Below are positions 8,792 to 15,711 of a stretch of 64,000 bases of DNA, one piece after another; position 1 is the first letter of the stretch, and each line of letters opens with the position of its first letter. Both the position numbers and the translations under genes were made by a program. The stretch is from Bacillus massiliigorillae (GTDB lineage: Bacteria > Bacillota > Bacilli > Bacillales > DSM-1321). The stretch spans positions 3,166,887 to 3,230,886 of the forward strand of contig NZ_HG428741.1 in NCBI RefSeq assembly GCF_000380245.2. Reading direction: 5' to 3'. Under the pieces are notes generated by a model, which saw only the letters and a list, made by a program, of their open reading frames with translations, was not told the DNA's origin and did no database searches.

Positions 8792-9613
8792 ATGACTGAA
8801 AAACATTTAATTGTCTTAGATTTAGATGGAACATTACTAAAAGATGACAAAACCATATCAGCAAAAACAAAATCAACATTAGGGACTCTAATTCAACAAG
8901 GTCATCACGTTATGATTGCTACTGGTAGACCTTATCGTGCAAGTTTACCGTACTATAACGAGCTCGCTCTTCAAACTCCAATTGTTAATTTTAACGGAGC
9001 TTTCGTTCACCATCCATTAGACGCTAACTGGGGACTTTATCATAGTCCGCTTGATATTAAAGTAGCAAGAGACATTGTGGAAGCTTGTAATGATTACAAG
9101 TACCACAATATTATTGCTGAAGTAAAAGATGATATTTATTTGCATCAACATGATCCAAAATTAATCGATATATTTAATATGGGAAATCCTAAAATAACAA
9201 TAGGAGACTTGCGAAGCTACCTTGGTTCATCACCAACAAGTATGCTCATTCATACAGACGAAGAACATGTTTCATCTATTAGGAAGCATTTATCCGACGT
9301 ACATGCCGAAGTCATTGATCACCGTCGATGGGCAGACCCATTCCACGTTATTGAAATTGTTAAATCTGGTCTCAATAAAGCTGTTGGTATTCAAAAAGTC
9401 GCTGCGAATCTAAACATTCCACAAAATCGAATCATCGCTTTCGGTGACGAAGACAATGATCTAGAAATGCTAGAGTATGCGGGATGTGGTGTTGCAATGG
9501 GCAACGGTATTGCAGAAGTAAAAAACATTGCAAATACAACGACCCTTACAAATGAGCAAGATGGTATTGCCATCTTTTTAGAGGAAAAGTTTAATTTAAA
9601 GAAAGCGCAATAA
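8792..9613 (+). CDS. yitU: HAD phosphatase, Cof type, YitU-like
   Basis: The protein has 273 residues of the HAD superfamily with a C2 cap. Motif I is LDLDGTLLKDD (nucleophile and acid Asp), motif II ATGRPYRA, motif III the lysine before AVGIQKVAA, and motif IV FGDEDNDLEML. The B. subtilis relative YitU is one of the phosphatases able to dephosphorylate the riboflavin precursor ARPP. That role is likely here but rests on family and gene order. AGAGGAGGGGC precedes the ATG. A copy of the local repeat follows the stop codon directly, and then a bidirectional terminator. Confidence 0.75.
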   Translation: MTEKHLIVLDLDGTLLKDDKTISAKTKSTLGTLIQQGHHVMIATGRPYRASLPYYNELALQTPIVNFNGAFVHHPLDANWGLYHSPLDIKVARDIVEACNDYKYHNIIAEVKDDIYLHQHDPKLIDIFNMGNPKITIGDLRSYLGSSPTSMLIHTDEEHVSSIRKHLSDVHAEVIDHRRWADPFHVIEIVKSGLNKAVGIQKVAANLNIPQNRIIAFGDEDNDLEMLEYAGCGVAMGNGIAEVKNIANTTTLTNEQDGIAIFLEEKFNLKKAQ

Positions 9614-9700
9614 TAAGAAAAGCGCAAGTGTTTGCTGGAGTCCTCTTCCTTATCATAGGAAGGTTAGCAAAACACACTAGGAGCTGGGCACCGAAGCTAT
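9614..9700 (+). repeat. Short degenerate copy of the TAAGAAAAGCGCAAG repeat
   Basis: The sequence starts TAAGAAAAGCGCAAG directly behind the yitU stop and keeps the TGCTGGAG block and a CTGGGCACC-like right end. The central part seen in the 148-bp copies at 15059 and 26003 (ACCGAGATAAAGGAAACACG and the GATTCGATGTTGACTTATC stretch) is missing. Confidence 0.6.
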
Positions 9701-9702
9701 AC

Positions 9703-9742
9703 AAAAGACTAAGCAACCACTTACCGATTGCTTAGTCTTTTT
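9703..9742. terminator. Bidirectional terminator between yitU and the SDR gene
   Basis: AAAGACTAAGCAA and TTGCTTAGTCTTT form a long perfect stem around an 11-nt loop, with A and T runs at both ends. It can end transcription of the plus-strand yitU and the minus-strand dehydrogenase gene. Confidence 0.85.
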
Positions 9743-9778
9743 AATTTGTCTTTTATTTAGTTTGCTTAAAATAAACAC

Positions 9779-10573
9779 TTACAAATATTCATGAGGACCT
9801 TTGTAATCTTGAATCGTATTTCCGCCATCTACAACAAATAATTGACCGGTAATATATGATGCTTGTTCTGATGCAAGAAAAGTAATCATATGCCCAACTT
9901 CATCTGGGCGACCATTCCGCCCTATCGGTGTGTGAAGCCCTGCAATTTCTTCATGCTTTGTTTGTGAACCTGTTGCAATCCAACCCGGAGCTACATTATT
10001 AACAGTAATATGATGCTTGGCTACCTCAATTGCGATACCACGACTCATTCCTACCATAGCAGCTTTAGCTGCACTATAGCCTGATTCTCCAGGATTACTA
10101 ACTATCGGGCCAGCAACTGATGTAACATTAATAATACGCCCATAATTAGCCGCAATCATATGTGGGATAATTGCTTTTGTCATATGAAAACAAGTTGAAA
10201 GATTGCGTGAAATAGATAAATTCCATTCATCTGTTTCCATGTCTACAAATGAAATGAATTTTTCTGGAGAACCGATTTGTCCCATTCCAGCATTATTGAC
10301 CAAAATATCGACTTGACCATAATCTTGGAGAATAGCTTTCGTAACTCGTTGCACTTGTTGTTCATCCATTAAGTCAGCTATATAACCTTTTGCCTCTATT
10401 CCCATCTCCTTTAATTCATCCGCACGAGTTTGAATACGAACCGTTGTAGAAATAAGGGCAACTTTTGCACCTAATTCACCTATAATTTTTGCCGTAGCAA
10501 ACCCTATTCCACTTTCACTTCCTGCTCCTGTTACAACACAAACTCGGTCTTTAAAATGTGTATGTACTTTCAA
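9779..10573 (-). CDS. Short-chain dehydrogenase/reductase (FabG-like)
   Basis: The protein has 264 residues of the classical SDR type. The cofactor loop is VTGAGSESGIGFAT, the NNAG motif is VNNAGMG, and the active-site serine region is INVTSVAGP. The catalytic YxxxK is YSAAK, and the C-terminal region reads VDGGNTIQDY. The substrate is not evident. Chemically, an SDR of this type could dehydrogenate a cis-dihydrodiol made by the Rieske dioxygenase 14 kb away, but nothing in the local context shows that. A 22-bp perfect palindrome overlaps its ribosome binding site region and is a likely operator. Confidence 0.85.
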   Translation of the reverse strand: MKVHTHFKDRVCVVTGAGSESGIGFATAKIIGELGAKVALISTTVRIQTRADELKEMGIEAKGYIADLMDEQQVQRVTKAILQDYGQVDILVNNAGMGQIGSPEKFISFVDMETDEWNLSISRNLSTCFHMTKAIIPHMIAANYGRIINVTSVAGPIVSNPGESGYSAAKAAMVGMSRGIAIEVAKHHITVNNVAPGWIATGSQTKHEEIAGLHTPIGRNGRPDEVGHMITFLASEQASYITGQLFVVDGGNTIQDYKGPHEYL

Positions 10574-10586
10574 AAAATTAACCCCC

Positions 10587-10608
10587 TTAATCTGAATATT
10601 CAGATTAA
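10587..10608 (-). promoter_or_regulatory. 22-bp perfect palindrome in front of the SDR gene (candidate operator)
   Basis: The sequence is a perfect inverted repeat centred on GAATATTC with arms TTAATCT and AGATTAA. It abuts the GGGGG ribosome binding site of the SDR gene, 13 bp upstream of the ATG. A TetR or MarR-type repressor would fit the size and symmetry. No such regulator gene is adjacent. Confidence 0.55.
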
Positions 10609-10794
10609 AATTATATCAGCTTGGTGTTCATTAGTATACAAATGTATTATTACTTAAATAAAATAGCAGATTCTATCTAACAATTAGCCCCGTTTCCGAC
10701 AACCATTATTTACCTTTATAATCCAATCAAATCTACATACACTATTATCGACACAGTGAATGTGTCAATTGCTTAGATTGCGAGGGGTTTACTA

Positions 10795-10947
10795 ATGGGC
10801 AAACGTAACAAATCGAAGCGTTTCTTCCAACAAAGTAAAGATACTGTTTCCAAGCATGATGAAAAATTCCCATATCGTATGACTTTAGCTGAAGCAGAGG
10901 CAAATAAAATGAGTAGCTCTGGTTGCAGCGAATCCGGGTGTTGTTAA
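10795..10947 (+). CDS. Hypothetical 50-residue protein with C-terminal cysteine cluster
   Basis: The reading frame is preceded by GCGAGGGGTTT and immediately followed by the ATG of the DUF3813 gene (the stop TAA is adjacent to the next ATG), so both are one unit. The N-terminus is strongly basic (MGKRNKSKRFF). The C-terminus is GCSESGCC, three cysteines within the last eight residues. This could bind metal or form disulfides. I do not recognise the family by name. Confidence 0.7.
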   Translation: MGKRNKSKRFFQQSKDTVSKHDEKFPYRMTLAEAEANKMSSSGCSESGCC

Positions 10948-11133
10948 ATGGCCAATAAACTATTTCAAGAAGCCCGTCGATTCGTAAATGAAGCTATGCA
11001 TGCCGACACTCACTATCGAGAAGAAGCTATAGCTAAAGCGAAAAATGCGCTTTCCTCTGCATACGCTAACACATCAACTGCCGAAAAGCTTCAGTTACGA
11101 GACATGCAAGCAGAATTAGATTCGTTAACTTAG
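10948..11133 (+). CDS. DUF3813 family small protein
   Basis: This is a 61-residue, helix-rich protein starting ANKLFQEARRFVNEAM and containing YREEAIAKAKNALSSAYANTS. It resembles the Bacillus-specific DUF3813 family, whose function is unknown. It is coupled to the upstream 50-residue cysteine-tailed gene and is followed by a strong bidirectional terminator. Confidence 0.7.
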   Translation: MANKLFQEARRFVNEAMHADTHYREEAIAKAKNALSSAYANTSTAEKLQLRDMQAELDSLT

Positions 11134-11166
11134 AAACAGTAACTTAGCAATCAAATACGCAAAAAA

Positions 11167-11216
11167 AAGGGCGTACCAAAAGTGATTCACTTTTAGTACG
11201 CCCTTCCTTTTTGTTT
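11167..11216. terminator. Bidirectional terminator between the DUF3813 gene and yitT
   Basis: AAGGGCGTAC and GTACGCCCTT, plus the inner arms AAAAGTG and CACTTTT, make a long stem. T-rich tracts lie on both sides, including TTTTTGTTTTTTT on the plus side. Confidence 0.85.
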
Positions 11217-11231
11217 TTTTAGAAATTCATT

Positions 11232-12074
11232 TTAATCTTTCCTAAAGAACCCGAATACATTTGTCGTTTCCACAATGTTCGTAAATGCTTTAGGATCGAC
11301 TTCTTTAATAATATGAATCAAATCATATAATTCATAACGGGTAATAACCATCATCATCATATCTTTATCTTCATTTGTAAACGCGCCTTTTGCTGGCATC
11401 ATTGTAATACCACGAACTAATTTGGCATGAATCGCTTCTTTTAAAACCTCTGCTTTTTGCGTAACAATAAATACTGTTAATTTCTCATGACGAGTATGAA
11501 TTGCATCAATAACTCGCGTTGTGACATAAAGAGCTACAAGAGTATAAAGAGATTTTTCTGGTCCATATAAGATACCTGCAGTAACGATAATTGCACCATT
11601 CATGGCAAATAAGTAAGTTCCAATTGGCTTATCTTTCATGCGTGAAAGAATCATAGCCACGATATCCATACCACCTGTTGAAGCTCCATATTTCAATGTA
11701 ATACCTACACCAACGGCTGCAATAACACCACCAAATACAGCGTTTAATATAATATCAGGTGAAAATTGATAAATTGGAATAATTTCCATAAACAAAGACA
11801 TTAATGCAACACATAAAAAGCTATAAAACGTAAACGCCTTTCCGACTTTCTTCCAGGCTAATATTGCGACAGGAACATTCAGTAAAAATATTAAAATTCC
11901 TGTTGATAATGTATACGAAGTAAAGCTACCAATGATACTAGAGAGTAATTGAGCTACTCCTGCAAAACCACTCGCATAAACCTTGGCAGGAATCAAGAAG
12001 AAATTCATTGCAATTGCATTTAGAAGTGCCCCAACAATTACCGCTAAGATTTTTTTTCCTTCCTCTATATTCAA
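11232..12074 (-). CDS. yitT: YitT family membrane protein with DUF2179 domain
   Basis: The protein has 280 residues. It has five to six hydrophobic segments in the first ~200 residues (for example LLNAIAMNFFLIPAKVYASG and ILNAVFGGVIAAVGVGITL). A soluble C-terminal DUF2179 domain follows (LTVFIVTQKAEVLKEAIHAKLVRGIT and KDMMMMVITRYELYDLIHIIKEVDP). The family is widespread in Firmicutes and its transport substrate is unknown. The start appears to be a TTG at 12074, with AGGAGGTACAG in front of it. It is divergent from the degV-like gene, as in related genomes. Confidence 0.85.
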   Translation of the reverse strand: MNIEEGKKILAVIVGALLNAIAMNFFLIPAKVYASGFAGVAQLLSSIIGSFTSYTLSTGILIFLLNVPVAILAWKKVGKAFTFYSFLCVALMSLFMEIIPIYQFSPDIILNAVFGGVIAAVGVGITLKYGASTGGMDIVAMILSRMKDKPIGTYLFAMNGAIIVTAGILYGPEKSLYTLVALYVTTRVIDAIHTRHEKLTVFIVTQKAEVLKEAIHAKLVRGITMMPAKGAFTNEDKDMMMMVITRYELYDLIHIIKEVDPKAFTNIVETTNVFGFFRKD

Positions 12075-12266
12075 AACTGTACCTCCTAATTATTTTAATA
12101 TATTGTCCTAAATGAAATAACTGAAACATACATAATATCAAATGAACAATACTTTTCCAATGCATTTTCGAATAAAACTTAATCAACAATTCTTTCCTAT
12201 TATTTTCACCAATGCTACACTAATATAGTACTTATACAAAAATAAACTATTTAAGAAGGTGAAGTT

Positions 12267-13130
12267 GTGACTATAAATATACTAGCAGATAGTGCGTGTG
12301 ATTTACCCCTATCTTATTTTTCTGAAAACAACCTTACTTTTATTCCACTAAACGTTCATCTAGAAGGAAAAGATTACGAAGATGGAATTAACATTCAAAG
12401 TAAAACCGTTTATGATGCTATGAGACAAGGAGCTGCTCCTAAAACGTCACAAGCATCACCAGAATTTTTCCTAGAAACATTTACAGAGCTCGCTAAACAA
12501 AAAAAACAAGCCATTTATGTTGCGTTTTCATCTGAACTATCAGGCACTTATCAAACAGCTGTAATGATTAAAGAACAAGTTAAAGCTGATTATCCAGATT
12601 TGGACCTTACCATTATCGATACTAAATGTGCTTCATTAGGATATGGATTAGTTGTAAAAAGAGCAGTTGAACTTGCTAAAACAAGTGCTTCAAAAGAAGA
12701 GATTATCGACAAACTTAACTTTCACGCCAAACATATGGTGCACTTATTCACCGTGGATAATCTTGAATATTTAGCTAGAGGTGGCCGAATTTCAAAAGCG
12801 TCTGCATTTGTTGGTGGTTTATTAAATATCCGCCCGTTGCTACACGTGGATGATGGCAAACTTGTACCACTAGAAAAAATTCATGGGAAGAAAAAACTTG
12901 TCAAACGTACTTTAGAATTAATGAAAGAACATGGTGCACAGCTTGCTAAACAAACAATCGGCATCAGTCATGGTGATGATTTAAAAGCCGCTAATGATTG
13001 GAAGGAAGCTATATCAAAAGAATTCGGAACTACTTCATTTGATATAGAGTTAATTGGTTCCACAGTTGGTGCTCATGCAGGCCCTGGAACAATTGCAATC
13101 TTTTTCTTAGATGAAATGCCTGTAGATTAA
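12267..13130 (+). CDS. yitS: DegV family fatty-acid-binding protein (YitS-like)
   Basis: The protein has 287 residues starting at GTG after AAGAAGGTGAAGTT. The N-terminus ILADSACDLPLSYF, the KTSQASPEFF segment, YVAFSSELSGTYQTA and the DNLEYLARGGRISKASAFVGG region are DegV signatures. DegV proteins bind a fatty acid between two domains and can serve as FakB-type partners of fatty acid kinase. Whether this one does is not shown. The symbol is by gene order next to yitT. Confidence 0.8.
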   Translation: MTINILADSACDLPLSYFSENNLTFIPLNVHLEGKDYEDGINIQSKTVYDAMRQGAAPKTSQASPEFFLETFTELAKQKKQAIYVAFSSELSGTYQTAVMIKEQVKADYPDLDLTIIDTKCASLGYGLVVKRAVELAKTSASKEEIIDKLNFHAKHMVHLFTVDNLEYLARGGRISKASAFVGGLLNIRPLLHVDDGKLVPLEKIHGKKKLVKRTLELMKEHGAQLAKQTIGISHGDDLKAANDWKEAISKEFGTTSFDIELIGSTVGAHAGPGTIAIFFLDEMPVD

Positions 13131-13196
13131 TCAGCATACATACTTCCTCCTTCGATGATGTAAACTAACGTAAACAAATCGAAAGGAGAAAGCATT

Positions 13197-13328
13197 GTGT
13201 CCCATACAAAAGACAACAACAAAAAAGCAAAAGATAATAACGCAATTAATATGAAAAGAAATGAGCTTGTAAATAAGAACTTTAAAGCAGGCAAACATCA
13301 AGATTCGAAGTCAATGAATCATTTATAA
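13197..13328 (+). CDS. DUF3941-like 43-residue protein
   Basis: The GTG-started frame follows a clear GAAAGGAGAAAGC site and encodes a very hydrophilic, Lys/Asn-rich 43-residue protein (SHTKDNNKKAKDNNAINMK ... FKAGKHQDSKSMNHL). It resembles the small Bacillus DUF3941 family, of unknown function. The leader shares the 13-mer TAAACTAACGTAA with the gerPA leader, hinting at sporulation-time expression. A perfect terminator follows the stop. Confidence 0.65.
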   Translation: MSHTKDNNKKAKDNNAINMKRNELVNKNFKAGKHQDSKSMNHL

Positions 13329-13329
13329 G

Positions 13330-13360
13330 ATAAAGCCACCAGGTATACTGGTGGCTTTAT
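13330..13360. terminator. Terminator of the DUF3941-like gene
   Basis: ATAAAGCCACCAG and CTGGTGGCTTTAT form a 13-bp perfect stem around GTATA, followed by CTATTTCT. It separates the yit block from the aromatic catabolic cluster. Confidence 0.85.
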
Positions 13361-13409
13361 CTATTTCTAACTATAATCAAAAATAATTTATCAGAAAAAT
13401 CCAAATACA

Positions 13410-13452
13410 TTGATAATATCCTTAAAATCATATATGATATCATATATGATTT
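13410..13452 (+). promoter_or_regulatory. hpaG promoter with 28-bp palindromic GntR-type operator
   Basis: A -35 TTGATA (13410-13415), 17-nt spacer and -10 TATGAT (13433-13438) are seen. The stretch 13425-13452 is a perfect 28-bp palindrome made of two abutting ATCATATATGAT units that cover the -10 element. The same unit occurs twice at the divergent gntR/symporter promoter, so the local GntR protein is the likely repressor. Confidence 0.8.
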
Positions 13453-13487
13453 ATTTTTATGATAAAAACTTAAAGGAGTGATTTATT

Positions 13488-14273
13488 TTGATCCAAGCAA
13501 AAATCAAGCTTCAAAATCAGCTTACTTCAGAAGATATACAAATCGAAAATAACCAAATCATTAAAAACGGGAATACATACGACGTATCACAACTTCAAAT
13601 CGACGTGCCTATTAAAGGAACTGTTTATGGGACATTGCTAAACTATAGAGGCGAATTAGAGGCAATGAAAGAGCAAATGAATCAATCTCCATACAACGCT
13701 CCTCCAAAGGGACCTATTCTTTATATTAAACCTAAAAATACATACACATCTTTTGCCCAACCCATTCCATTACCTCAAGATACTGAACAACTCTCCGTTG
13801 GTGCTGCTCTAGGCATCGTGATTAGAAAAACAGCCACTAGAATTACAGAAGAAGAAGCATTGAATTATATTGAAGGGTATACAATCGTTAATGATATTAG
13901 TATCCCTCACGAAAGTGTTTATCGACCTGCGATTCGCTTTAAGGCACGTGATAAGTTTTGTCCAATTGGACCATGGATTGTAAATGCATCTTCAGTTACA
14001 AATCCAAATGATTTACGAATTCGAGTGCTAATCAATGAAACAACTGTTCAAGAAAATACTACAGCCAATCTAGTTAGACCAATCGCTAAGTTACTTGCTG
14101 ATGTTACGGACTTTATGACACTCCAAGCTGGAGATATTCTTTTAGTTGGAGTAGCTGAACACGCTCCACTTGCAAAAATAGGAGACCACATTCGAATTGA
14201 AATTGATGAAATTGGCTATTTAGAAAATACAATTGTTCAAGAAGAAAATGTAGCGATGGAGGGAAACCAATGA
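13488..14273 (+). CDS. hpaG1: FAH-family protein, HpaG N-terminal-half homologue
   Basis: The protein has 261 residues in the fumarylacetoacetate hydrolase fold (PILYIKPKNTY, EGYTIVNDIS, CPIGPWIV, TLQAGDILLVG). In E. coli C, HpaG/HpcE is a tandem fusion that decarboxylates OPET and isomerises the product; here the two halves are separate overlapping genes. The metal-ligand ExE of the second half (YECEL) is replaced here by GAAL around residues 105-108; only the Asp of VND (136) remains. It may therefore be a structural partner or have a changed reaction. The ATG follows AAAGGAGTGATTTATT. It is the first gene of the GntR-controlled plus-strand operon. Confidence 0.8.
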   Translation: MIQAKIKLQNQLTSEDIQIENNQIIKNGNTYDVSQLQIDVPIKGTVYGTLLNYRGELEAMKEQMNQSPYNAPPKGPILYIKPKNTYTSFAQPIPLPQDTEQLSVGAALGIVIRKTATRITEEEALNYIEGYTIVNDISIPHESVYRPAIRFKARDKFCPIGPWIVNASSVTNPNDLRIRVLINETTVQENTTANLVRPIAKLLADVTDFMTLQAGDILLVGVAEHAPLAKIGDHIRIEIDEIGYLENTIVQEENVAMEGNQ

Positions 14274-15058
14274 AACGAGCACGTGTAGCATACAGCGGAA
14301 GTATTCATGATGCAGTAGAATACAACGGACAATTACAATTAACTGATGGACGAATAGTAAATGAACAAGATGTCGTTTGGCTACCACCTGTTGAACCAGG
14401 CACAGTATTTGCACTAGGTTTAAATTATGCGGATCATGCAAAAGAGCTAGCATTTAATGCTCCCGAAGAACCACTTGCCTTCTTAAAAGGTCCCAATACA
14501 TTCGTTGGACATCGTGGTCAAACGAGACGTCCTGCTGATGCTACTTATATGCACTATGAATGCGAGCTTGCTGTAGTAATCGGTAAAACAGCGCGCAATG
14601 TAAAGAAAGAAGATGCGTATCAATATGTTGCTGGCTACACGATTGCAAACGACTATGCCATCCGTGATTATCTTGAAAACTACTATCGACCAAATCTTCG
14701 AGTGAAAAACCGAGATACATGTACACCAATTGGACCATGGTTAGTTGATGCAGAAGACATTCCAGACCCGATGAATCTCACTCTTAAAACATATATTAAT
14801 GGCAAACTTACTCAAGAAGGATCAACAAAAGACATGATTTTCAGCATCACAGATTTAATTGAATATTTCAGTAGTTTTATGACTTTAAGCCCTGGAGATA
14901 TTATTTTAACAGGAACACCTGAAGGTTTAGCAGATACAGCAGTTGGAGATGAAGTCATTACTGAAATTGAAGGCATCGGACGTCTGATTAATACAATTGC
15001 TGGTGATGATACTTTTGTAAGTAAACAAGAAGTACTATCATCAAGTCAGAAGGAATAA
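14270..15058 (+). CDS. hpaG2: FAH-family decarboxylase/isomerase, HpaG C-terminal-half homologue
   Basis: The protein has 262 residues with intact metal ligands: E97 and E99 in YECELAVVIGK and D128 in IANDY. Further signatures are ALGLNYADHAKE, CTPIGPWLV and PGDIILTGTPEGL. It is expected to decarboxylate 5-oxopent-3-ene-1,2,5-tricarboxylate and isomerise the 2-hydroxyhepta-2,4-dienedioate product in the homoprotocatechuate pathway. The start overlaps the hpaG1 stop (ATGA), so the two are translated together and may form a heteromer. A 148-bp repeat begins right at its stop codon. Confidence 0.88.
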   Translation: MKRARVAYSGSIHDAVEYNGQLQLTDGRIVNEQDVVWLPPVEPGTVFALGLNYADHAKELAFNAPEEPLAFLKGPNTFVGHRGQTRRPADATYMHYECELAVVIGKTARNVKKEDAYQYVAGYTIANDYAIRDYLENYYRPNLRVKNRDTCTPIGPWLVDAEDIPDPMNLTLKTYINGKLTQEGSTKDMIFSITDLIEYFSSFMTLSPGDIILTGTPEGLADTAVGDEVITEIEGIGRLINTIAGDDTFVSKQEVLSSSQKE

Positions 15059-15206
15059 GAAAAGTGCAAGCGCCCCGCTAGCTCCGTATTTGCTGGAGCC
15101 ATCCAACCGAGATAAAGGAAACACGAAGAGACAGAAGTAGATTCGATGTTGACTTATCATTGGGAGGATGACGAAGCACACTAGGATCCGGGCGCTGGAG
15201 CTAGAC
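15059..15206 (+). repeat. 148-bp dispersed repeat, copy 1 (between hpaG2 and hpaF)
   Basis: The element begins GAAAAGTGCAAGCGCCCCG directly behind the hpaG2 stop and ends CGGGCGCTGGAGCTAGAC. Left and right ends are complementary (AGCGCCC/GGGCGCT), so the transcript can close into a long hairpin. The middle contains ACCGAGATAAAGGAAACACG and GATTCGATGTTGACTTATC. A copy of identical length lies at 26003-26150. It lies inside an operon without separating its promoter from hpaF. Confidence 0.85.
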
Positions 15207-15227
15207 AATAAGAAAGGAATTAATTTT

Positions 15228-15617
15228 ATGCCACATTTCATTGTTGAATATACCGACAACATTAAAGACGATGCTCGCATAGATGAACTCTTACGTAAAG
15301 TAAATGAAATACTTATATCTTACTCACCTATTTTTCCAGTCGGTGGTATACGATCAAGAGCTATTGAATTACAACATTATTACATCGCTGATGGATCAGA
15401 AGATGATGCTTTTGTTCATGCTACCTTAAAAATAGGAGCTGGTCGTTCAGAGAGTGATAAAAAAGCAGTTTGTGATGAACTCTTTAACATGATTCAAGAT
15501 CACTTCTCAGACTTGTTTAACAAAAGATACCTTGCCCTTTCACTCGAATTATATGAATTCAGTGAGGCTGGAACGTATAAGAAAAACAATATTCATAAAC
15601 GCTATAACAAAGCATAG
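15228..15617 (+). CDS. hpaF: 5-carboxymethyl-2-hydroxymuconate isomerase
   Basis: The protein has 129 residues starting MPHFIVEYTDNI. Once Met is removed, Pro1 is the general base typical of the tautomerase superfamily CHMI family. It converts 5-carboxymethyl-2-hydroxymuconate to its keto tautomer, the substrate for the HpaG decarboxylase. The start at 15228 is supported by AGAAAGGAATTAATTTT. A longer in-frame extension reads through the upstream repeat and is rejected because it would bury Pro1. It is followed by a convergent terminator. Confidence 0.88.
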   Translation: MPHFIVEYTDNIKDDARIDELLRKVNEILISYSPIFPVGGIRSRAIELQHYYIADGSEDDAFVHATLKIGAGRSESDKKAVCDELFNMIQDHFSDLFNKRYLALSLELYEFSEAGTYKKNNIHKRYNKA

Positions 15618-15640
15618 CAGGTGTAAGGTTAGACACCACA
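15617..15640 (+). repeat. Short repeat tail GCAGGTGTAAGGTTAGACA behind hpaF
   Basis: GCAGGTGTAAGGTTAGACA directly at the hpaF stop recurs almost exactly at the end of the truncated repeat near 26358-26376 (GCAGGTGTAAGGTTGAACA). It is probably a fragment of the same or a related repeat family. Confidence 0.4.
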
Positions 15641-15666
15641 AATTTTTTATACTTTATTATCTTTTA

Positions 15667-15701
15667 AAGAAAGCCTTCCTGCTCTAAAGGAAGGCTTTCT
15701 T
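15667..15701. terminator. Bidirectional terminator between hpaF and the aldehyde dehydrogenase gene
   Basis: AAGAAAGCCTTCC and GGAAGGCTTTCTT form a perfect 13-bp stem with a 9-nt loop, A/T-rich on both sides. It lies between convergent genes. Confidence 0.9.
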
Positions 15702-15711
15702 ACATATTATT

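Noticed and set aside
11167..11216. Hairpins containing CAAAAGTGATT (11167, 34956) as a mobile repeat
   Set aside because: Both are ordinary terminators between convergent genes; the shared bases are limited to the stem-loop centre and flanks differ.
13488..14273. hpaG1 as the missing HpaH hydratase
   Set aside because: It belongs to the same FAH type as hpaG2, coupled to it, and lacks the metal-ligand glutamates; nothing specific to MhpD/HpaH hydratases was seen.
15168..15227. N-terminal extension of hpaF into the repeat
   Set aside because: It would place residues before the catalytic Pro1 and translate part of a repeat; the ATG at 15228 has a proper ribosome binding site.
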